9,483 bases of DNA from the NCBI GenBank assembly GCA_021846765.1, contig JAJZWH010000036.1, forward strand, positions 1 to 9,483. Reading direction: 5' to 3'. A program made the translations under genes and the position numbers. This DNA comes from a bacterium. GTDB lineage: Bacteria; Patescibacteriota; Saccharimonadia; Saccharimonadales; UBA4665. Under the pieces are notes generated by a model. That model had not been told where the DNA came from and did not search any database. It worked only from the letters and a program-made list of their open reading frames with translations. Of the stretch, positions 3,816-9,483 are shown in pieces (position 1 is the stretch's first letter; each line of letters starts with the position of its first letter).

Positions 3816-4328
3816 TTAAATTAGTTTAATGATCTCGGCGTTATTAAAGCTTGGTATATGTTGATAGTCAATAGTTGGATCAATGACATGTTTTAGGGCT
3901 CTTCCCATAGCACCATGACTGACAATTAATACACTATTCGCTTCCAGGCTATTAACTAATTTTAATACTTGTTCGGCCCTGTATATTAAAGAGGAACTGT
4001 GTTCAACTCCACTTACTTCATCTAGATTATGTTGTCTCGAGTATTCTGTCCCTTCTAATGGTCCAAAATTCCGTTCAACTAATAAATCGCTAATAATAAT
4101 TTTATTTTTAGGAAACTTTATTGATTCAGCAATAATCTTTGCTGAATCTAAAGCGCGTTTCATTGGAGAGCTAACGATTTCATCAATATGGAGCTTCGCT
4201 ATTGTCTTGGCTACATTTTGGCATTGTTTTATCCCTTCTGCATCTAATGGCGTATCGTTACTGCCAGAAAAAACTCCTTGTTTGTTCATGACGCTTAAAC
4301 CGTGGCGCATAAAATATAAATGTTTCAT
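3816..4328 (-). CDS. Histidine phosphatase (phosphoglycerate-mutase-like)
   Basis: A 170-residue protein of the histidine phosphatase superfamily, single domain. The N-terminal FMRHGLSVMN holds Arg8-His9-Gly10, with His9 as the phosphohistidine nucleophile. SSPMKRALDSA supplies Arg58; VERNFGPLEG has Glu85 as likely proton donor; VSHGAMGRAL has His138, the second catalytic His. All core residues are present, so an active phosphatase or mutase is expected in the cytoplasm. Substrate cannot be assigned: sugar phosphates, nucleotides and alpha-ribazole phosphate are all used in this family. It is divergent from tilS with only 31 bases between starts. An AAGGG lies ten bases before the ATG, and a TATTAT -10-like box lies at 4355-4350. 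Confidence 0.88.
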   Translation of the reverse strand: MKHLYFMRHGLSVMNKQGVFSGSNDTPLDAEGIKQCQNVAKTIAKLHIDEIVSSPMKRALDSAKIIAESIKFPKNKIIISDLLVERNFGPLEGTEYSRQHNLDEVSGVEHSSSLIYRAEQVLKLVNSLEANSVLIVSHGAMGRALKHVIDPTIDYQHIPSFNNAEIIKLI

Positions 4329-4359
4329 AGTTTGTTGACCCTTAGTAAAATAATACTTG
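4329..4359. promoter_or_regulatory. Divergent promoter region between the phosphatase and tilS genes
   Basis: The 31 bases must serve both starts. For the minus strand, TTGGTA inside the tilS coding start and TATTAT (4355-4350) have 17-base spacing. For the plus strand, TAAAAT (4346-4351) lies eight bases before the tilS ATG but has no convincing -35 box. Overlapping -10 regions would make the two promoters compete. Confidence 0.4.
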
Positions 4360-5247
4360 ATGATCGTTAATCTACCAAAACCAGGAAAGTATGTTGTGGC
4401 TGTTAGTGGAGGAGTTGACTCTATTTGTTTGCTGAATATTATGGCTGAATTCTCAGCCTATGATTTAGTGGTGGCTCACTTTGATCATGGTATAAGAACA
4501 GACAGCCGAAAAGATAGACTTTTGGTATCTAGATTAGCTCAATATAAGCAAATAAAGTTTGTTAGTCAAAATGGTAACTTAGGCCGAGAAACTAGTGAAT
4601 CGCTAGCTCGTCAAGCTAGATATGATTTTTTATATCGAGTTTTAGAACAAGAAAATGCACTTGCTATTGTTACTGCTCATCATCTAGATGATCGTCTGGA
4701 AACTTTAATCATTAATCTTATTAGGGGAACCGGCAGGTTAGGATTGGGGTCGATTTGTGAGACGGCTACTATTAAAAGACCCTTTCTCAATTTAACTAAA
4801 GCAGAACTAAAATCTTATGCTCATCAGCATAATTTAAGCTGGCGAGAAGATAGTACTAATCAAGATTGTGGTTATTTACGTAATTATCTGCGCTTAAAAG
4901 TAATACCCAGATTAAGCGATGAAGATAAGGCAAAATTCATTCGTATTATGGATAGACAGGTAGATATTAATATTCAAATCGATCAATTAATTGGAGAATG
5001 GCTGGAAGAACAACATCCTGCTAGATTAAATAAGAAATTATTTAATAATTTGTCGTATAATGAAAGTAAAGAGCTAATTGCTTTTTGGCTAAGGTATAAT
5101 AAATTAGTTAATTTTAATCATCAAACTATTGAACGTTTAACCTTAGGAGCAAAAACTAAACCTAAGGGTGCCAAATTGGACGTCTATGATTATAATTATG
5201 TAGTCCTAGAAAAAGACTATTTGGCACTCAGAAGCGTTGAGCGCTAG
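4360..5247 (+). CDS. tilS: tRNA(Ile)-lysidine synthase TilS
   Basis: A 295-residue cytoplasmic enzyme that uses ATP and lysine to convert C34 of the CAU-anticodon tRNA-Ile2 to lysidine, so that it reads AUA as Ile. The PP-loop motif SGGVDS is at 16-21. It is followed by AHFDHGIR (39-46), TAHHLDDRLETLIINL (105-120, ATP-pyrophosphatase site), RGTGRLGLG, and the family blocks DSTNQD and RNYLRLKVIP (174-183). It is much shorter than the roughly 430-470 residues of E. coli and B. subtilis TilS and resembles the compact forms, with little C-terminal domain. ATG 4360 is used instead of the TTG just before it. A CAU tRNA lies about 570 bases away. Confidence 0.96.
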   Translation: MIVNLPKPGKYVVAVSGGVDSICLLNIMAEFSAYDLVVAHFDHGIRTDSRKDRLLVSRLAQYKQIKFVSQNGNLGRETSESLARQARYDFLYRVLEQENALAIVTAHHLDDRLETLIINLIRGTGRLGLGSICETATIKRPFLNLTKAELKSYAHQHNLSWREDSTNQDCGYLRNYLRLKVIPRLSDEDKAKFIRIMDRQVDINIQIDQLIGEWLEEQHPARLNKKLFNNLSYNESKELIAFWLRYNKLVNFNHQTIERLTLGAKTKPKGAKLDVYDYNYVVLEKDYLALRSVER

Positions 5248-5267
5248 GCAAACTACTTATATGGCTA

Positions 5268-5284
5268 TATAATTTAGGAGAGAT
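5268..5284 (+). promoter_or_regulatory. -10 box and Shine-Dalgarno sequence of ftsH
   Basis: TATAAT at 5268-5273, with a weak TAGGCA 17 bases upstream, is followed by AGGAG at 5276-5280, four bases before the ftsH ATG. If transcription begins about seven bases after the -10 box, the AGGAG would be largely outside the message, so it may serve read-through transcripts from tilS. Confidence 0.5.
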
Positions 5285-7150
5285 ATGGATAATCAAGCAA
5301 ATCGATCTAATCGACCAACCAATAACAACCGTCGCGGAATGAAAAACTTCGGCTTTATTATTATGTTGGTGCTGCTAGCCTTAATTATTTATACTAGCTT
5401 GAATCAACCATCAAAGTTAAAGACAATTCCTCTAACCGAAGCGATTGCTCAAGCTAATGCTGGCAAATATTCAACTATTTCTGTTAATGGAAATACACTG
5501 GATATTACCCAAAAAGGTCAATCTTCGCCCTCGATAGTAACTTACTCTGATCCCAATACTAGTCTTAAGGCCGAAGGGTTTAATTTTAGTAAAGTAGCTA
5601 TTAATTTTAAATCAGAAAATAGTGCCGCTTCTGCTTGGTTAACTATTGGCGAATCGGTTGTTCCGGTTTTGTTAATAGGAGGTATTTTATTCTTTATGTT
5701 ACGTAGCGCTCAAGGCCAAGGCAATCAAGCGTTAAGTTTTGGTAAAAGCCGAGCTAGACTTTATGGTAACGAAAAAGATAAAGCAACTTTTGCCGATATA
5801 GCTGGTTCGGAAGAGGCTAAGCAAGATTTATCTGAAGTGGTTGAATTCTTAAAGTTTCCTAAAAAGTTTTCTTCTTTGGGAGCACGTATACCTAAAGGAG
5901 TCCTTTTGGTCGGACCTCCAGGAACAGGAAAAACAATGCTATCTAGGGCGGTAGCCGGTGAAGCTAATGTTCCATTTTTTAGTATTTCCGGATCAGAGTT
6001 TGTTGAGATGTTTGTAGGTGTTGGTGCAAGTAGAGTAAGAGATTTGTTTGCTAAAGCTAAAAAGAATGCCCCATGTATTATCTTTATTGATGAAATTGAT
6101 GCAGTTGGTAGGAGGCGAGGGTCTGGCATGGGTGGTGGACACGATGAGCGAGAACAAACACTAAACCAGATCTTAGTCGAAATGGATGGTTTTGAACAGG
6201 GACAAAATGTCATAGTTTTGGCAGCCACTAACCGAGCTGATGTTCTTGATCCAGCACTATTAAGACCAGGTCGGTTTGATCGTCGAGTTAATATTGGGCT
6301 GCCCGATCGTAAGGATCGAGAAGCAATTCTTAAAGTCCACTTTGTTAAAAAGCCTTTGGCTAAAAACGTTGATTTAGATAGCTTAGCTGCTAAAAGTGCT
6401 GGTAGTTCTGGCGCCGATTTAGCAAATATTGCCAACGAGTCTGCAATTATAGCAGCCAGGAATAACCATCGTGAAATTGAGCAAAGCGATGTTACTGAAG
6501 CGTTTGAAAGAGTTGCCATAGGACCAGAAAGAAAGAGCAAGGTAATGACTGAACTGGATAAAATTACAACTGCCTATCACGAAGCTGGTCATGCATTGGT
6601 TGGTCACGTCTTACCAGACAGTGACCCAGTACATAAAGTTACTATTATTCCTAGAGGCGGTACTGGCGGAGTAACTTGGTTTATACCTCCCGAAGACCGT
6701 GTTTATGTTTCATTGGTTCAATTTAAGGATATGTTAGCAAGAGGAATGGGTGGTCGTATTGCCGAAGAAGTAGTCTTAGGTCCCAATCATATTACTACGG
6801 GAGCAGGGAATGATTTACAAAATGCAGCAGAAGTAGCTAAAGATATGGTCGTTAATCAAGGCATGGGTCAGAGATTACGTGATCAAGTCTTTAAAACCGA
6901 TGATGGGATGATGCTCGATCGTTTAGTTCATGAACGCGAATATTCTGAAGATACGGCTAAAATAATCGATCAAGAGGTAGAGAGCTTATTAACCGAAGCA
7001 GCTAACAGAGCCAGAATAGTCATTAAAGCCAATAAAGATAAACTAGAAGCACTTAAAGATCGTCTGATAGTTAAAGAAACAGTTGATGCCGATGAAGTGG
7101 CTGAAATATTAAAGGGTGCACATATGCCCAAAGCTGCTGCTCTATATTAA
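5285..7150 (+). CDS. ftsH: ATP-dependent membrane zinc protease FtsH
   Basis: A 621-residue membrane-anchored AAA+ metalloprotease that extracts and degrades misfolded membrane proteins and short-lived regulators as a hexamer. Order of parts: basic N-terminus; membrane helix 1 (about 22-39); extracytoplasmic domain; membrane helix 2 (about 123-140); Walker A GPPGTGKT (210-217); pore loop FVG (243-245); Walker B IIFIDE (265-270); second region of homology with arginine fingers in LRPGRFDRR (326-334); zinc site HEAGH (432-436) and third ligand Asp510 in TTGAGNDL. All catalytic residues are intact and the length is normal. It follows tilS by 37 bases and has a good AGGAG ribosome site, so co-transcription is possible. 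The tail ends shortly after AEILKG, without a long extension. Confidence 0.98.
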   Translation: MDNQANRSNRPTNNNRRGMKNFGFIIMLVLLALIIYTSLNQPSKLKTIPLTEAIAQANAGKYSTISVNGNTLDITQKGQSSPSIVTYSDPNTSLKAEGFNFSKVAINFKSENSAASAWLTIGESVVPVLLIGGILFFMLRSAQGQGNQALSFGKSRARLYGNEKDKATFADIAGSEEAKQDLSEVVEFLKFPKKFSSLGARIPKGVLLVGPPGTGKTMLSRAVAGEANVPFFSISGSEFVEMFVGVGASRVRDLFAKAKKNAPCIIFIDEIDAVGRRRGSGMGGGHDEREQTLNQILVEMDGFEQGQNVIVLAATNRADVLDPALLRPGRFDRRVNIGLPDRKDREAILKVHFVKKPLAKNVDLDSLAAKSAGSSGADLANIANESAIIAARNNHREIEQSDVTEAFERVAIGPERKSKVMTELDKITTAYHEAGHALVGHVLPDSDPVHKVTIIPRGGTGGVTWFIPPEDRVYVSLVQFKDMLARGMGGRIAEEVVLGPNHITTGAGNDLQNAAEVAKDMVVNQGMGQRLRDQVFKTDDGMMLDRLVHEREYSEDTAKIIDQEVESLLTEAANRARIVIKANKDKLEALKDRLIVKETVDADEVAEILKGAHMPKAAALY

Positions 7151-7191
7151 TTAAAAAAATTTCACCTTATCATTACTGATAAATAATACTT

Positions 7192-7216
7192 TATAGCTTA
7201 TAGCATCTAAGCTATA
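7192..7216 (+). promoter_or_regulatory. 9-bp inverted repeat overlapping a possible murJ promoter
   Basis: tatagctta at 7192-7200 and taagctata at 7208-7216 are perfect complements around a 7-base loop. The right arm overlaps TATACT (7213-7218), a -10 candidate with TTTATA 17 bases upstream. It could be an operator or a weak ftsH terminator; the AT-rich stem and the lack of a clean U tract argue against a strong terminator. Confidence 0.35.
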
Positions 7217-7241
7217 CTTTAAGTTAAATAAATTATAGCCA

Positions 7242-8834
7242 ATGGAACAGACTGTTTCTACCAAGAAAAAACCCACTATTTTTAATGTTGCTACACTACT
7301 AATTAGTATAGCTATTTTTGGTCAACTATTAGGTTTTCTGAGAACTAAATTAGTTAATTCTCACTTTCCGTTGATTGGACCCAATAGCACCGATGCGTAT
7401 TTTGCTGCCTTTACAATTCCTGACCTATTTTATTACACCATATCTGCTGGAGCGCTAAGTGTGGCTTTTATGCCAGTACTGAGTGATTATTTACATAAGA
7501 ATGGCCGTAAAGCTGTTTGGGAATTGACAGCAAACATTACTAATTTACTGATTATAGTGATGGTAATTATTGGAATCGGTATTTTAATATTTGCTAAGCC
7601 ACTAGTCCATTACATAGTAGCTCCTGGTTTAACCCCTCCGCAGCTGAGAAATGCAACCGATATTATGAGGTTGCTGGCTTTTAATCCTTTATTGTTTACT
7701 TTATCTGGAATAATTACTAGTGTTCAGCAAACTTTGGGTCGGTTCTTTTTTTATGCTATCGCCCCTATGTTTTATAACTTATCAATTATTGCGAGTATCT
7801 TCTTGTTTCAAAATAATATTGGTTTACCTGGTCTAGGAATTGGTGCATTATTTGGTGCTCTAATTCAGTTGATAGTAGTGTTCATTGGTCTCAAAGATCT
7901 TAATTTTTCTTGGCATACTCGTATTAATTGGAAAAATAGTGGTTTTAGGACTGTTCTTAAAAACCTACCGCCTAGATCGTTCGGTCAAGGAATGAGTCAA
8001 ATGGAAGATATTGTTGAAACACATATTGCCAGTGGACTAGGTACTGGCAATATATCTAATTACAACAATGCTTATATTTTAAGTCAGGCTCCTATTTTGT
8101 TAATTGGTAATGCGATTTCTACTGCAGCTTTTCCTCGTCTTAATGCTCGTTTAAGTCGAGGTAGACCAGATTTATTTAGAAAAGATTTTTTGACAATCGT
8201 TAGAGTTATGGTTTGGTTAACTGCTCCAGTAGTAGTTCTTTGTTATTACTGTAGAGGTTATCTGGCGAGAATAATATTTTCTCGTGGTAATGATCAGATA
8301 GCTATTATATTTGGGTTTTTGAGTTTTGCTATCTTTTTTCAGGTAATGTATACGATCATTTCGCGTTGGTATTATTCCCAGAAAGACACTAAGACTTCGT
8401 TGTATGTTTCAATTTTTACCATTGCTTTTAATGTCTATTTAGCCATAACTTTAGCTAGACCAAACACCTATGGAGTGGCTGGTTTAGCCATAGCTGAATC
8501 GATAGTCTCAGGTGTCCAGGTGTTAATATTGGGGGTTATAATGATCTATAGGGATCGAAAACTGTTAAATGCTCAATTTTGGGTGGGAATTATCAAAATT
8601 TTATCAGTTACTGGTTTTACTGTATTGGGCGGTTTTATTATGATTTCTTTGATGCCGCTTGGATTATTGGACCGAGGTTTTATAACCCTAGGTAGTAAAT
8701 TATTTATTATTAGTGTAGTTACCTTATTGGTTCACGTAGTTGTATCGGCTTTGTTTGATCTTGATGAGTCTAAACCGATTATTAAGTTTGTACGAAGAAT
8801 TGCCCTAAAGCCAATAAAGATAGATTTTAGTTAA
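7242..8834 (+). CDS. murJ: Lipid II flippase MurJ (MviN family)
   Basis: A 530-residue polytopic membrane protein of the MOP exporter superfamily, expected to have about 14 membrane helices; hydrophobic segments run throughout. It moves lipid II, the peptidoglycan precursor, to the outer face of the membrane. Family marks include GFLRTKLV (Arg34, equivalent to the essential Arg of the first helix), TDAYFAAFTIPDLF (51-64), SAGALSVAFMPVLSDY (68-83), and in the second half LPPRSFGQGMSQMEDIVETHIASGL followed by ISTAAFPRL. Length is typical. No Shine-Dalgarno sequence is visible before the ATG. It lies 91 bases after ftsH and 50 bases before lepA. Its presence implies a peptidoglycan wall. Confidence 0.95.
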   Translation: MEQTVSTKKKPTIFNVATLLISIAIFGQLLGFLRTKLVNSHFPLIGPNSTDAYFAAFTIPDLFYYTISAGALSVAFMPVLSDYLHKNGRKAVWELTANITNLLIIVMVIIGIGILIFAKPLVHYIVAPGLTPPQLRNATDIMRLLAFNPLLFTLSGIITSVQQTLGRFFFYAIAPMFYNLSIIASIFLFQNNIGLPGLGIGALFGALIQLIVVFIGLKDLNFSWHTRINWKNSGFRTVLKNLPPRSFGQGMSQMEDIVETHIASGLGTGNISNYNNAYILSQAPILLIGNAISTAAFPRLNARLSRGRPDLFRKDFLTIVRVMVWLTAPVVVLCYYCRGYLARIIFSRGNDQIAIIFGFLSFAIFFQVMYTIISRWYYSQKDTKTSLYVSIFTIAFNVYLAITLARPNTYGVAGLAIAESIVSGVQVLILGVIMIYRDRKLLNAQFWVGIIKILSVTGFTVLGGFIMISLMPLGLLDRGFITLGSKLFIISVVTLLVHVVVSALFDLDESKPIIKFVRRIALKPIKIDFS

Positions 8835-8868
8835 CCCTGGTTTAGATTAAGCAAAGGCAGCTATAAGG

Positions 8869-8874
8869 TATAAT
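8869..8874 (+). promoter_or_regulatory. -10 box of lepA
   Basis: A consensus TATAAT stands ten bases before the lepA ATG at 8885. No good -35 box and no Shine-Dalgarno sequence are seen. The transcript would begin near 8881 with a leader of only a few bases. Confidence 0.5.
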
Positions 8875-8884
8875 TACAAAATCA

Positions 8885-9483
8885 ATGGATCACTTGAAGA
8901 TTAGAAACTTTTGCATAGTTGCTCATATTGACCATGGGAAGTCAACGCTTGCTGACAGACTGTTAGAATTAACTAATACAGTTTCTACTCGAGACATGAA
9001 AGATCAGCTATTAGATAAAATGGACTTAGAACGAGAGAAAGGGATAACTATTAAATTAGCGCCGGTCAGGATGAGCTATAAAGGGTTTGAGCTTAATTTA
9101 ATTGATACGCCAGGCCATGTTGATTTTAGTTACGAAGTCTCGCGTAGTCTGGCGGCTTGTGAAAGCGCATTATTAGTGGTTGATGCTACTCAAGGAGTTC
9201 AAGCTCAAACATTAGCTAATGTATATCTTGCCCTGGCAGCTAATTTAACCATCATACCAATTTTAAATAAAATTGATTTGCCAGCAGCTGATACTCAAAA
9301 AGTAGCAGCGGAAATAATGAATTTGTTAGGCGTTAAAGAAGATGAGATTATTCAAATTTCTGCTAAAACTGGCCAAGGAATTGATGTAGTTTTAGAACAA
9401 ATTATTAAACTTATACCACCTCCACGGGTTGATGATAATGTGCCTACTAGAGCTTTAATATTCGATAGTTATTTCGATGATTA
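8885..9483 (+). CDS. lepA: Elongation factor 4 (LepA), N-terminal part, cut by the window end
   Basis: 199 codons of a translational GTPase; the remaining two thirds lie outside. G1 AHIDHGKST (13-21), switch I EREKGITIK (49-57), G3 DTPGHVDFSYEVSRSLAACE (74-93), G4 NKID (128-131) and G5 SAKTG (159-163) are all present. The block RALIFDSYFDD at the end of the visible part, and the EREKGITIK motif, separate LepA from EF-G. LepA binds ribosomes and affects elongation or assembly, especially under ionic stress. ATG 8885 is chosen because the family starts just before KIRNFCIVAHIDHG and because a TATAAT lies ten bases upstream. No Shine-Dalgarno sequence. Confidence 0.97.
   Translation, partial: MDHLKIRNFCIVAHIDHGKSTLADRLLELTNTVSTRDMKDQLLDKMDLEREKGITIKLAPVRMSYKGFELNLIDTPGHVDFSYEVSRSLAACESALLVVDATQGVQAQTLANVYLALAANLTIIPILNKIDLPAADTQKVAAEIMNLLGVKEDEIIQISAKTGQGIDVVLEQIIKLIPPPRVDDNVPTRALIFDSYFDD

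Noticed and set aside
4357..4359. TTG start for tilS
   Set aside because: ATG follows directly at 4360 and matches the family N-terminus; the TTG adds only one residue.
5761..6607. Two long minus-strand open frames inside ftsH
   Set aside because: They are mirror frames of the AAA+ domain. The Ser/Pro/Leu-rich translations reflect the codon use of ftsH.
1..9483. CRISPR array, insertion sequence or rRNA
   Set aside because: No regularly spaced repeat series, no transposase and no rRNA-like segment was seen on either strand.

Overview
The window looks like a piece of an AT-rich, very compact bacterial chromosome. TGA, TAA and TAG all end genes and no internal TGA needs reassignment, so the standard bacterial code fits. 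Short intergenic gaps, first genes with a -10 box almost touching the ATG, a short TilS and a dense toxin-antitoxin cluster beside core genes suggest a small-genome lineage such as the Candidate Phyla Radiation (Saccharibacteria-like). That placement is inference from gene style, not from a marker tree.

Region 1 (1-2850) is a toxin-antitoxin cluster with four modules from different antitoxin families: an AbrB-type antitoxin with a PIN toxin cut by the window edge (minus), a ribbon-helix-helix (RHH) VapB with VapC (plus), a second RHH VapB with VapC (minus), and BrnT-BrnA (minus). Each module has its own sigma-70-like promoter whose -10 box lies 6-9 bases before the first ATG, so the transcripts should be leaderless or nearly so. 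Three of the four promoters contain a clear inverted repeat that could be the autorepression operator. Each gap between neighbouring modules among the first four holds one copy, always on the plus strand, of a decayed coding fragment (near 470, 1242 and 2129).

Region 2 (2880-3671) is an unrecognised gene with a consensus promoter and a perfect 26-bp palindrome covering the -10 box and start codon. Its reading frame is split at a U UUU UUA heptamer. A -1 shift there would join two open frames into one protein of about 251 residues. It is either a programmed frameshift or a one-base homopolymer lesion.

Region 3 (3715-9483) is housekeeping: a CAU tRNA (probably elongator Met) and a histidine-phosphatase gene on the minus strand, then on the plus strand tilS (tRNA-Ile2 lysidine synthase), ftsH (membrane AAA+ zinc protease), murJ (lipid II flippase) and the start of lepA (EF4, cut by the window end). 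The accessory cluster ends at the tRNA gene, an island-like layout, but no integrase or attachment repeat is visible here.
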